Under the pieces are notes generated by a model that searched no databases, was not told where the DNA came from, and worked only from the letters and a program-made list of their open reading frames with translations. This document shows positions 24,942 to 36,600 of a stretch of 64,000 nucleotides of DNA, piece by piece; positions within the stretch are counted from its first letter, which is position 1; the number at the start of each line of letters is the position of its first letter. Position numbers and translations under genes: made by a program. Source of the DNA: Hawksworthiomyces lignivorus (Eukaryota > Ascomycota > Sordariomycetes > Ophiostomatales > Ophiostomataceae); the NCBI GenBank assembly GCA_002917075.1, contig NTMA01000008.1, positions 124,001 through 188,000 of the forward strand, in the 5' to 3' direction.

Positions 24942-26674
24942 TCACAGCTTGATGGTGATGTTGTAGAGATCCAGCGCCACAGCCAAGGCGGTGAGCAAGC
25001 CGCCGTAGGCAACCAGAATGCCCATCGACACTGCAGGGCCGACGTCGAGGGTCGGCACCGTCATGTTGACCAGCCCCGTGAGCAGATTGGCCACGAGGAA
25101 GATGGCCAGCCCGTTGCGGTTGAAGGCCCGCAGTACCGTGCTCGCATTGTCCTCCTCGGACACCGCCGCTGCCGTTTGGACGTCTGCAGCCAGCGTGCCC
25201 CCGGGGGTCGCCGCTGCCTCCGGCGAAAACACCAACCGGTCTACCAGGTAGAACATGGTCAGCTGCAGCGTGTTGAAGGACAGGACCCACAGCACATAGG
25301 GCAAGTTGGCCAGGCGCCGCGACTCCGTCAGCCCCAGGCCGTAGGGGAAGCCGACGGCCGCCTGGTGCAGCAGCGTCCACGCGGCCGCCCACACGGGCAG
25401 GGGATTCGCGGCCAAGAGCCACCGGAGTCCTGAAACAGACAAGAGAGGCGGGAGGGATCCCGCCTTGCCGTCACCGCTGCTGCTTGTGCATCGCGGCAGC
25501 ACATAGAGGCCCGTGTGCTGGCCGGCCAGGAAGATGGCCAGGTAGCCGATGAAGCTGAAGAGCCCCTCTCGGTTCTTCGACAGCAGGTCTATCCGCGGCG
25601 CCGTCAGCATGTACACCTTGAGGTCCGTCGTGTCGAGGAGGACCTGGTAGGCGCCGGCGAGCAGGACGGACAGCACCGCGTAGGACGGGATGACCTGCAG
25701 GGCCGACTGCGACAAGGCCACAAATGGCGGCAGGAGCCCCAGCGTAAAAAAGAAGTTCCAGTGCACGCCGTACTCTGTCACGTGCTCTGCATAGTCCAGG
25801 CCTTTGACGCTGAGCAGGCGGACGACACCGAGCGCGAGCAGCGGCAAGGAGTGGCGCAGCGAGGCGAAGAGGCGGCGCCCGAGTGGTGTCGCGCGGCCTC
25901 CGGCCCGCTCTTTGAGCACCGACCTCGCCGCCACAATGCCAGCTGAGAAGACAAACGAGCCGACGCCCATGTCCATCAGCGATGTGCCCCATGTCTCAAC
26001 CTTGGCAAAGCGCCGCGGGAAGATACGGAAATCGACTGCGAGAATGCCAATGCACGTGACCACCATCATACACCCGCGATATGTCGTCAGGAACGCCTTT
26101 CGAGGAAGGTCATCGGGCCGGAGTGAGCCGGAGGCGGGTGCTGATGCGGAGCCCGACTTAAAAGAGACTGTCTTTGCCTGGCCCAGCGGCTGCTTGGGCT
26201 TCTTGGCTATGCGGCGGGGACGGCCGCCTAGATTTCGCGGCAGAGCCAAGACAAACAATGCTTGGGCGAGGAGGAGGCCATTGAGAAGAAGGGGCTGGCC
26301 AGAGTAGAGCGTAAGGGCTAGCAGAATGGCGCCGACATTGAGGAGGAAGTCGACAACAAAGGCGAGCGGCGAATACGGTCGGAAAAAGGATTGGCGGCGC
26401 TGGAGAACCGACCAAGCGAGAACGGAAATCTAGCAAGGAGCACAAGAAAAAAAGAGCAGGACATTGTTAGCTTCCAACGGACAGCAGAGATGTGCAGAGC
26501 AAAGGCAAAGAGAAAACAAAGCCAAGTACTAACAGGAGCGATGGCAGTCACAAGGAAGACCTCGCCTGCCGATCCTCCCGACAGGTTGGAGACAAAGTCT
26601 TCTTTGAGCTTCTTGTAGTTGGCGGCGGCAGCGGCCACAGAGTCCGCAACAGTCGGCGCAGACGAGTCAGCCAT
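24942..26674 (-). CDS. gwt1: Gwt1 / PIG-W GPI inositol acyltransferase
   Basis: Two exons, 26674-26534 and 26429-24942, encode 542 aa. The 104-nt phase-0 intron has a GTTAGT donor and a TGCTAG acceptor. Gwt1 is an ER membrane enzyme that acylates the inositol of glucosaminyl-phosphatidylinositol, an early step in GPI-anchor synthesis needed for cell-wall mannoproteins. It is the target of the antifungal manogepix. The N-terminal [18 protein letters not shown], the block [21 protein letters not shown], and the segment [14 protein letters not shown] are family hallmarks. About a dozen hydrophobic spans cover most of the chain. The C-terminus ends in LYNITIKL. The start is the only in-frame ATG near the beginning. 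The protein is slightly longer than yeast Gwt1 (about 490 aa) because of an Ala/Ser-rich loop after residue 115 and a Gly/Ser-rich insert near residue 360. Confidence 0.93.
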
Positions 26675-28548
26675 ATCGGCAGTGTCGTTTTTTTTTTTTT
26701 GTTGCCTTCTTTCTTCTAGCCTTCTTTTGTTTCCTTGGCGTTTATCGTTTTCTTTTGCGTCCCTTGTCTTCAGCCTCCCCAGGCACAATTACGTCCTAGT
26801 ATTCCCAACTGTGGACGAGACTGGTTCCCAATTCAGAAACACAACCGTATATCCTACATCAAACAGAATTGCACACAAAGAGGGTGTAGACTTATTCACT
26901 ACGCTCCATCTTTCTTGCACAAAGAAAAGCAGGATGCGATGGGCAATAGTGGCTGGCCGGACTCTCGCAGCCTTAGAGGCGCCCCATAAAGAAGCGAGAA
27001 AGAGAAAATAAGGGTCTGGATGGAAATAGAAAGAAAGCCGCGTCAAAGGGAAAAGCGTGTCAAAGAAAACAGACAAAAGAAGAAGAAGCTGTACTCCACT
27101 GGACCAACAACAAGCTTACCTTCACTTCCGTGTCTTACGTAGCGAGAGAGCTCTAAATCCTCGTGTCCCTCTTGGTGAGTTGTAAGCGTGGCCTCTGGCG
27201 CCGATCCAATATCCACAGCAAAAACCCAGATCCACGTGATTCTTGGCAGAAACGAATGGCGTATTTGTATTACCCCTTTTCTATTTATTAGCCTCGCATA
27301 CCAACTTGGACCGCGTTATGACCATCCATTTCTGGTTCTTTATAGGACGAGTTGTCAATAAAGAAGACCGGTTTTTTTTTGTCCCTCTTTGTGCTCATGA
27401 AGCCTTTTTCAGGTTCCCAAAACTAAAGTCGAGTTCTGGGTTGAACCTTGCAAAAGTGACGATCCAACTGGCGCTTGGTTCCCTTCGCTAGAAGGGCCAA
27501 GAAGAGTCGAAGCAAAAGTAATATGGAGAAAAAGGCCAAGTAAGAGAATGCGAAGTGAGGCAAGGTGGTGCCGATTTCAGGATGTGCGAAATAGGAAAAA
27601 AAAGTTGAAAATAGAGAATTCAAAGATGTCATCGGTACATATGCATAGATCACGGCCTGTCTTTCATTCACCCAGATATCTCTTTTCTTTCATTCTCCTT
27701 AGCATTATTCTCATGGCTTTCTTCTATTTTCGCTTTTTCCTTCTTCTTTCGCACGAACGATTTCCATCTTTGTCCACTTTCTCTTGGAAGTGAAATTTCG
27801 TTTTCTTTGTCGTCGAGGTGCGTTGGTTCGGCGCTTGGCCCAATAGCCTACCCATCGAGCCTTTGTTCTCCACTGCATCTATTAGCACAACCCAATCGTG
27901 TTCAAAGAAATGTGAAAGTATGTGAAGGATCATGCCTGTTAAACTTGATGATCCTGGTGATTAGATTTGAGCGGTCGGCCTCCCTCTATTTCTTTGACCG
28001 TGTCAAGCTGCAGCTGTTTTCTTTGTTACCATGATGTGAGAAACCGTTAGTTCCTCTGGTGCATTTCTCCTTTTTTTTTTTAATTTTTTTTTTAATTCTC
28101 TTTTTTTTCGTATTTCTTTCCAGCTGCCTCCTCTTTTTTATTCCTCTGCCTATCTTTCTCGTCTATTGTAATTCTGTTGCCTCCGAGGATATATTTGAGG
28201 ACGAGGATGCCGGCCCCCTTTTTAGCAGACAGAAACGGGGTGGATGTTATGTCATACTTCATTAAAACGAGGAACAGGACTTGACTTTCTTGATTTTTGT
28301 CTACTTGTGTTTGAAGAATTTATTGTTTACCTTGCCAGATTTCCTTCTGCCCCTCTCTCGTCTCTGTTTCTATATTCTTTTATTAAATGCAATACTGTCA
28401 GCATTTGACTGGCTTCGTCTTCTAAAGTTAGCAGCCTTTCCTGGCACCATTCGTGACAAGGAAAAAGAAGAAGCTACGACACCGCCCATGATCACAGCAT
28501 ACTCAAAAGGCACTTCCGGACCTGAAGAAATACCGTATTTTGTCAGAG
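26675..28548. other. Divergent promoter region between gwt1 and the 423-aa gene
   Basis: The two flanking genes are transcribed away from each other, so this 1.9-kb span contains both promoters. On the gwt1 side, a T-rich tract lies at 26689-26701. On the other side, T-rich DNA at 28068-28110 and CT-rich DNA at 28340-28380 precede the 423-aa gene. A short upstream ORF begins at 28488 (separate entry). No gene of its own was seen. Confidence 0.6.
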
Positions 28549-28613
28549 ATGGCCGTCCGTTCTTCCAAAAGACACAAATCTCCCCACCAATCTGCGACTT
28601 CTGTCTCCAATAA
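28488..28613 (+). promoter_or_regulatory. Upstream ORF overlapping the start of the 423-aa gene
   Basis: An ATG at 28488 opens a 41-codon frame that runs past the main ATG at 28549 and stops at 28613, in a different frame (+2 relative to the main frame). A scanning ribosome that starts at 28488 would miss the main start, so it would reduce translation of the main protein. This holds only if the transcript begins upstream of 28488, which sequence alone does not show. Confidence 0.4.
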
Positions 28614-29884
28614 GAGAATTGTTTCACAACCCATCTCTATTGACTCTGCGGCACCTCGCGCCGCTGCATCACGAGCAGCGGCTGAAGGGCCTATGCTCAC
28701 TCCTCCTGATACAACAGCCCAAGCTGAGCTAGCGGCTCGCATGGGCAGCTTTAGAATGGACAGCCCGGCCGTGGACAGGCCGCTCGGAGACGACCGGGCA
28801 GATTTAATATTGCCGTCACCTCTCAAGATGGAGCAATTTTTGGCCCAGAACAGAGCAATTTTGCTCTCGGGCCTGCCCCAGTCACCGCGAAGATCACAAC
28901 GTCGTTCGCTGAGGTCTCGCTCTGTAGCAGAGAGCTCGCACGCGCCACTTCCTCGCGGCCTCACACCTCTTCTCACGACGCGCGACGTCATAGCCGAGCG
29001 GCTTCTCTCTCACAACTCCTCCAGTCCCCTGCAGTCGCCGCGGGCCATTTCTCCATGCGTCTATGTCAAAGCCACCGGCCTCCAGGGGAGCGGCAGTGTC
29101 GCGTCTCCCTCGGTCAAGACCAAGAACGAGGCCGACGACAAAAGGTCTATCAAGAAGGAGAGGAGCAGCGACAGGATTATCGACGATATGAATATGACGC
29201 CGCCCCCCGAGGGCCGGCTGCACGTCTCGGCACTCGTGCGGCCGCTCGCGCCTAGCCAGGAGCCGTTTGCCATCGAGCGCGAGTTTGATTTGCAGGACCT
29301 CCTGAACGCCGTGCCCAAGATTGACCGCCAGCGGCCGTCCCCTGTGGTGAACTTTTTGCCATCTCCAGTGCCGCGAACACCGCTGACAGCAATCTCCTCT
29401 TTAAATACGAGCCACATCCCAGCCAGCTCTGCTGTGGCAGGCGTCAAGCGGCCCGCAGCAGAGGACTCGTCCCTACCGCTGGGCAGCCCCCACCCCAGTC
29501 TTCGACGGCGAAGCCGCCAGCCCAGCAGTGAATTCAGCTGGCAGCACAGCCCGAAAGAACTGTCGTCCCCGGACCAGTTCATTGGGAACGACGGCATCCC
29601 AATCCCAATTCGTATGCATTCTCTTTGTTATCTGTTTTCTCGTCTTCTATCTGTTATAGCTAACATGTCTAATAGGGCCTCATCCCGCACTCGGCGGTCT
29701 TCCCGGGCTTGCTGCCATCATCTTGTCTGGCTACGTCAAGCCTGGCGACGTAATTGAGTTGCCTCTGCCCCATCCCGGGAGTTGGCCAGAGACGGTGTCT
29801 TGTATCTACAAGAACAACGAAGAACCTACTAAAGCAGCCAAGGAAAACATCGCACATCTCGGGGGCGATTCTACTTGGTTCTAA
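28549..29884 (+). CDS. Basic Ser/Pro-rich protein, function unknown (423 aa)
   Basis: Two exons are inferred, 28549-29611 and 29676-29884. The 64-nt intron has a GTATGC donor and a TAATAG acceptor and splits an Arg codon. The ATG gives MAVRSSKRHKS. I do not recognise the family with confidence. Residues 1-340 are rich in Ser, Pro and Arg, with basic clusters such as RRSQRRSLRSRS that could be nuclear-localisation signals, and many SP sites suitable for proline-directed kinases. The C-terminal about 65 residues look folded: a Gly/Leu-rich helix is followed by GYVKPGDVIELPLPHPGSW and a short Tyr/Lys segment. This tail is faintly reminiscent of a truncated BTB-like fold, but that is a guess. A nuclear regulatory role is plausible from composition only. 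Confidence 0.8.
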
Positions 29885-31515
29885 AAATATCATTTTCTTT
29901 CTCTTTCTTCCATGTTTGTTCTCAGTTCTAGCTCAGACATGTTCTAGTTCTTCTCGCAGTGTCTTTGATGATTGATGATCTTCTCATTTGTTTTTCTTCT
30001 AATTCCTGACGATTTTCCTGAACAACTCACTATGTCGTCTTCTTTGAATGCCTTCTCTTCTCTTCATGATGTAACTCATTATTTTATTTTTTTTATTTTC
30101 TTGCCTCTCAAAAAAGCCAATTTGAATGACATGCCATCCTGCTTTTTGCCCAACTTCACATACCGCAGCGTATTACAATATTTAATATAACTGCAACGCA
30201 CAGGGTGCCCCGCGTTGCTATATGCTCTTCTTTCTCCTTTTAGATGTGTGTGTGCGCGTGAATTTTCAAAGGCTGTTTTGCTTTTCTTTGTTCTTCTTTG
30301 TTCGAGATTTTTCTTGGTGGCTAACTTGGCGTCAGATTCTCCTTTGGGTGTGTGAGAATGACTTCTGTATGTAACCATCCTGGATGTAGAAACCCGCTCG
30401 CTTTCAATTCCTTACCTGGTCATTCCATGCTAGAGGGCGGACAGATAATAAGAGACGATGATTAGAGGGTCTGTGAAGCTGCTTGGTCCTATAGTTTGAA
30501 GCTCTCTCCAGGCTAACTACACAATACGAGTTTCTGTCTCAGGAGATATCTGATTCGTTCTTTCCTGTCTAATATAGAATTATAATTTCCTAATCGGGTA
30601 ATTTTTTTTTTTTTTTCTGTCAAATTTTCTCCCTGTGAAAGATTGAAAAGCAATAGTCTACCGAGGGAGTGAGTGCCTAGGACCCAGTCTCTGAGAGTAG
30701 CATTCTGGATTATTTGTTCTTTGTTTGTTAAAACAAAGCATTTGATGCAAAGCGGCTCTATATGGTTTTCTCGAAACCGGATTTTCTCAAGAGTCCAAGA
30801 TGGCAAATAGGTTGCTTAGGTGGACTATTGGCTACCTAGAAGAGCATCTCTGTCGTACGAAGGGTATCATTGTGCTACAGAGACACGATGAGACAAAAAC
30901 ATGCGAGGTCGTACATTGCAGGGCTACAGGAAAAAGAATCATTATTTATAAATGAATGCATGCGAAAGAGAAGAGCTCACAGTTTCTTTCAGTGAACCAG
31001 ATCACGACCGATGAAGACACAATCAAGTTCTCCCAGTGCAAATCAACACTTATAAGAGTTTATAGCCTTGCAGTGCTTCTCATTATCCGGTATTTTTAGG
31101 CTGTTTCTATAAGCATCTCTCCGCTCATTTGTCTAGAAATCGACGTGGCTCGTTCATACACAGCTGGCTAACTACGAACCAAAAGTGCCGTTGTTCTAAC
31201 CTCTCAGTCAAGTTGACAACTTGCTGGCCGTAAATAAGCAACTAAGGCACCGTGTCTAACTCAGCTCCTTAGGCCAGTAGCGCGTCATACTCATTAACGA
31301 CTTCGTCGTAATCAATTGGATTCTGCTTCCTGAACAAAGTGCACGCTCTGCAGTAGTTTTGCTATCAAAGTGCGGTCTCAGCTGACGTACCAGCAAAAAC
31401 AGCGATCCAAAAGAAAATAACGATGTCTTGGGCAGTACCATTATGTGCCTGGCCGCAGTTTCTTCTGAAGTCACCCCAACTGATACAACAGGAAAAGAGG
31501 CAAGACGTCCGTTTC

Positions 31516-32345
31516 TCAATTTATGTCCAAGATCACCCGCCCCATGTAATCTTCACTGATTGCTGTGACGGAGACAGGGGCGCCAGAAGGTGAGCCAAAG
31601 ATGCCTGTCGCTACCCAGACGCAGTCTGGCCCCTTGCCGGGCTCTCCACGGCCATCTATAAGAAGATTGGGCCCGATGGGAGCGAGTAATGTTGAAGCAC
31701 CTAAGACGACTTTTGCTACAGTCACCACTGCAGCAGCGGCATGCGCCTTTTAGCGGAGGTTCGCGAGGAGAGGCAGCGGGCAAGAAATCGGTCGCACAAG
31801 GTTTCACCGCAAGGATTTCCGAGACGCTACGTTGGTGCGGCCGACCGGGACATCCACGAGGCTGGGAAGGCCAAATGCATCATCGACAACGCTCTCGTCG
31901 AAAAATGAAGCGAGAGAGTAACCCTCTCCTGTCTTGTAGATGACAGAAAGACATCTGTGGATTTCCTAGAAGATGGGACAGACGCAAGGCATCTTGGACA
32001 AGAGACGGCCTGTTGGCATTTTCCATCGGATGAACATACGCTCTGTAACATTGCTTTGATTAACATAGCATAAACAAGGAAACAGGGACATACAACGAAA
32101 TGACACCGCCAGAATTGATTTAGTCTCTGACAACATCGACAATCTTTGTTCTCGTAGCCAACATCATCGCAGGAAAAATAGAGTCTCATCTCAATCTTGT
32201 TTTCACAAAACATTAGTTTTGCGTTTTGGCTGAGGCCGAGCGAGCTGGGACAAAAGGAAGAAGCTCCAATACCAGTTTTCTCGCTCATGGCGTCCTTCTC
32301 CGCCGCCGCCGCCGTCAACTGTCTAGCAAATCTATCGATTGCCAT
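31516..32345 (-). CDS. Candidate multi-exon minus-strand gene, unresolved
   Basis: An ATG at 32345 in good context opens a helical, Ala/Glu-rich frame starting MAIDRFARQL. Further along the minus strand, 31965-31831 (after a TTCTAG acceptor, before a GTAGCG donor) and a last segment ending at 31516 read as ordinary protein in a consistent phase. A 51-nt GTATGT...TTACAG element with a GTTAATC branch lies between about 32098 and 32040. I could not find one splice model that uses all pieces, so it may be a decayed gene or chance. No family was recognised. Confidence 0.2.
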
Positions 32346-32614
32346 CTTCAGCTCCGCTTCCAACGAAAATATTACATTTCAATGTGTAAAGATAGATGCA
32401 ACACGCAGCCAAATTAGGTACTTTTGTACGACCTGCAACGTTTGGTCATACGCTCTTTGGCGATACACTCCCCTTCTTTGCATCCATTCTTTCGGTGCCT
32501 CACAGCCTTGATTGGATCTAAATTGTCCCGCTATCTCGTTAAATTGATGTGGAACCTGTGGGCCGTCCGGCTCGACTTCCTAGTCGATGCTCGTACACTT
32601 TGTCTGTGTCTTCC

Positions 32615-32658
32615 CGCTGCAGACACGCTGCAGAAACGGTGCAGAAACGCTACAGAAA
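32615..32658. repeat. Tandem 11-bp repeat, four copies
   Basis: Four consecutive units of cgctgcagaaa, with one or two substitutions in three of the copies, run head to tail. Because 11 is not a multiple of three, the array would shift frame at each unit, so it is unlikely to be coding. It lies between weak exon-like candidates. Confidence 0.8.
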
Positions 32659-33120
32659 TGCACGCAATTTTGCATAAAGGCTGTTCCCAAGAGTCAATAA
32701 ATGCCGTGTACTTGTTGGGAAAAACACTCTTGTATCTGTCTTGTCTCTCTCTTTTGGGCAGAACAGCGCAGTAAGAAACCGCCCTGTATGCACACTCCCC
32801 CTCTTCAAAATTTGTGTCCGTATTGCGCTTCATGCAACAATCCCTCTTCATCGCGATGTGAGAAGGGGAATTTAGAAATATGATATAATAACAAGGGAAT
32901 CAAAAGGGGAACACAGAAACCGCAGAGAATTGTGATAACCGCTGTGCAGTAGCTTACTGCAGCATCTTTTGTTGATGGTGGCGGTGATGATGTAAAGCCA
33001 AGCGAGCAAACGTCCAACAGTTTCACATGGATCCCGTTCCTTGAGCATCCACGACAGATGTAGGTGGATACGAGCGGCAACCGGCTTAGGCGGACGGCAA
33101 TTCCGGCCGCATTCAAGAAA

Positions 33121-33636
33121 ATGGGAAGATCAACAGCGAAGACGAAGAAGCCATGCAGGAGGAGAGAGATGCATGTGCAGCCCGAACTCGGATGGGTGGA
33201 CTGGGACAAGAAAAGTTGGGGTGACAGACGTCGTGTGGAGGGGACGTTCGACGCAGGTCTAGAAGAGCAGACTTGCAGCTTCGATTGCATCTGCTCTTGC
33301 AACATTGGCGTGAGCACGCATCGCCCGGTTACCAACAACGCAAAACTAGAATGGGACGTTTGCGCCGTGATTCTCCACACAAGCCAAGCCGGCAACAAAA
33401 AGTTGGAAATGCACATAGAAACAGCCAAAAAAAAAAATTTTAAGACAACAGATAAGAAACAAGAAAACAGAACCGAAGGAGGCGCCCTTTCCGAAAACTC
33501 TTCTCTGCATATGCCCGCTTGGAGCTGCAGGAGGGTCGTATCCTCCAGGGGGACGGAGGCAGGACGCGAAAGGAACGAATGCGTTGTACAAAACACTGGC
33601 CGATTTTTTTTTCCCACCAAACGTGAGAGAGGATAA
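33121..33636 (+). CDS. Hypothetical ORF (171 aa), weak
   Basis: An ATG at 33121 opens 171 codons. The first part is basic; the middle is Cys- and Trp-containing and reads like ordinary protein. The end, past a poly-Lys/Asn stretch encoded by an A9 run at 33427-33436, is polar. The minus strand has an even longer overlapping frame (32805-33650, 281 codons), so at most one of them is real. Neither resembles a family I know. Confidence 0.15.
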   Translation: MGRSTAKTKKPCRRREMHVQPELGWVDWDKKSWGDRRRVEGTFDAGLEEQTCSFDCICSCNIGVSTHRPVTNNAKLEWDVCAVILHTSQAGNKKLEMHIETAKKKNFKTTDKKQENRTEGGALSENSSLHMPAWSCRRVVSSRGTEAGRERNECVVQNTGRFFFPTKRERG

Positions 33637-36600
33637 ACGCCTCTCTCCATGCCTGGTGACTAAATATGCGCGATGCCGTTGTTTCTGCAAGCCCTAAGCA
33701 TGACGCAACCCCTTTTGGGTCACATCACAAAGTCAGCGGCCGTCTTCCCAAGTTGAGGTCACCCGCAACAAGCCCTGGGGATATTAAGATGCATCCTGAG
33801 GAAGTAACATAGAAGTCGAAGTCGTGTGTGCTGATATTTCAACACGATGAAAAATCAGCAACTGGAAAAAATAACCACAAAATGGGGTGAGTTTGGAATT
33901 ACGGAAGCCACCACATCTAGTGCTGTCATAAGAGCTAACCGCCCTCTAAGCAAAAATAAATAAATAAATATAACATAATATAAAAAAGAGGAGAGGACTG
34001 TCTGCCGCATCTACACGAGCGTAAATGTCGATCGGGGGGAAACTGAGAACATGTGCACGTCATTAAATTCATGAAACTTTGTTTCAGAGTTTGTTCTCTC
34101 GTTCTAGGCCTGTAATCTCCTGCACGCCAGAGGAAGGGCAGTGTTTCTTGACGGCTACACTGATGCTTCAAGCCTAGATTTCTTCTCCAATCGCCACGGC
34201 TGGTTTGCTGCATCGGGCAGTGATGATTGTGAATACGATACGGAGAAGGGTCTTTATTTCCTCCTTCCTTTTCCTGCTATCCTGAGATATCACATCTCGG
34301 CTGCATTGTGAGGACGAACAGCGTTTCGCAGAAATTTAGCATAATTTTTTAGTAGTTCTATTTTTTCCTTTTGGGCTTCTCGGAATGATGCCATGGACTT
34401 TGCTGTGGTGTGTCTCTACGCATATATGAGCGCATGCATTTGGCACAGCGCCAGGTTTCGAATGCCTCGACGCTTACATGGCGTTGCATAGATGGTGTAA
34501 AATTGGCTCCCGCCCACGAAATCTCGCAACTGTATTCTGCTGTCATCGAATCGGCGGTACCTGTATTACTAGTGGGTGTATACAATGCACGTAGCGTGCT
34601 ACATGTGAGATACAAACCGCAGCTCTGCTAAATAGAAGCAGCCTGTTTGCCATCCACACACCCAAATTCGCCTGCGCTCCAAACTTACTTGCACCCCCCC
34701 TTCCGGTCTAGCGATTACGCGCTCTTCGGCACGCCGTCTTCCCTTTTCGACTCTTGTATGTAATTCGGAGGAATCCTGCATGCATTGTTCGGGCGAGCTG
34801 CACGGTTATTATATTCGCTGAATCTATTTCGTATGAATACATGAATACGTCGTGTGCCAATTCAGAAGCAGCTCGGTGACTCGAAAGCATGTGCCTAGTA
34901 AGACTTCCCGTCGCCTGTCTATATTGTCCCTGTATATCTGTCCGTTGCCACGACGCAACGCATCAAAATAGAGAAAAGTTTTGGAAGAACAGGGCTGTCT
35001 CGCGTAGCCTTGGATCTCTTTTTTCTACTCCGTAAACAAAGGCTTAATTGCAGACTTGTGCAGATGCGCTGTCTCTTATGTTTTGTTTGCTGCAGACTCT
35101 TTGCACTAAACTAGCAGGGACGTAAGGCAATTTGGCCTCTAGCTCAATGCTTAGTGTAGATTGTGCTAAAAAAAGGCTCATTTCTGAGGAGATAACCTAT
35201 GCGAATATCGTGGAGAGGCGCCTGCTCTATCAGCTAGTTGCCACCCGCTCTGAAGGGCTAATGCGCTGTCTTTGCACCCTGCACATCATGCGTCGAGCAG
35301 GGCGGACGAGGCGTCGGCACTCTGTGCCCTGGCCTGGATGAAGCCGAACAAGACCAGAAGAAGCCCCAAAGTCCTCAAAGAAAAAAAAAAAAAAAAGGCT
35401 TCTCGCATCCGAGTTTCCGCTCGACTCTCCGACTGCAGGATCGAGATTGGCTGCCTCCAACCGGTGCTCCGTACGTCAACTAGGCAGTACTGGGTATTAT
35501 CCAGAATGGAGAATTCGAGATTCAATTAACAGGATCAAAGTCAGCAGAGAGAAAGAGGGCTGGTATGCTGACCATTTCTTCATGTGGCTACCCGAAGACC
35601 CGTCCGTTGATCGTCTGTTTCCTCCCCCCCTTCTCCCCTCATTTCCTGCCTACCCCGGTTCGCTGGTCCCCCCTCCTCCCCAAATTCGGGTCTTCCCAAT
35701 TTCGAAATGGAGCTCTGGGCAGTGGCTCAGACACCGAGGATCATTTGAAGAGGAAGCTATCTGGTATACAAAGTGGTGACAAGGGGGGGGAGGAGATATA
35801 AGGCAAGATGTGGAAGAGGAATTAATAGCCTGTATCGTACGTATATTACTGTGGAGAAACAAGCAAATCTGCAATACATGGAGGCATACTCCATACTCGT
35901 CTAGCGAAAATGCCTTCCTTACTATGTAGAATAGTCTCAGCATCGCCCCCCCACACACAAAACTAAATTTGGTTGGTGGCTCTGCGTCTTGAATACCAAC
36001 GAGAAACGCCCTATGAGGTGAAGAGAGTCTGAGGGCCGTAGAGCCGCGATCAAATCATGCGGACATTCGAGAGCGAGAGTGCGGAGAGAGAGGGAAACCG
36101 GGAGAAGAATACAGAATCAATACCAATCCAGCAGCGGTTGCCGACGTTGTCAGCAAGAAACCAGCAATGGGGTATTTGAAGAGCATTACGTTTCCACTTT
36201 TCGAAAAAGGATCTTGTCCGCAAGTGTCTTTCTACGTCGCAGAGGCGAATCCTTTCTTACAAACCCCAAAAAAAGCTAGGATGATGGGACACAAAACCGG
36301 GGCACATTGAGGAGGCAGTTTCCAAAAGAAGACAGAGAGAACATGGGTGGATTCTGCGTGATGCAGGTCCAGAAGAGGAGTACGTGGTGAGATATGCAAA
36401 GCTGATCATAGAAACGCAGAGAATCATACGTGTGGCCGAAAGTTTGCGGAGGCAAGATAGGCTAAGATCAACCTTTCAGAGAAGGCGAATATCGTAATCT
36501 GCCTAGAGATGCGTACAAATCATACATGAGTGGGTGCGTGCTTGTGCGTGCGTCGTAAGTCATATTCAGACACGTAGCATGCGGATTTCGGGAACGATAA

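Noticed and set aside
24900..25992. Plus- and minus-strand frames of 140-217 codons within gwt1
   Set aside because: These are alternative frames of the GC-rich gwt1 exon 2; the gwt1 frame alone carries the conserved blocks and membrane spans.
32805..33650. 281-codon minus-strand frame with hydrophobic stretches
   Set aside because: It is the longest frame of the deserts, but it overlaps a purine-rich plus-strand frame and its Leu/Phe/Ser content follows from pyrimidine richness. It shows no motif, so it is left as doubtful.
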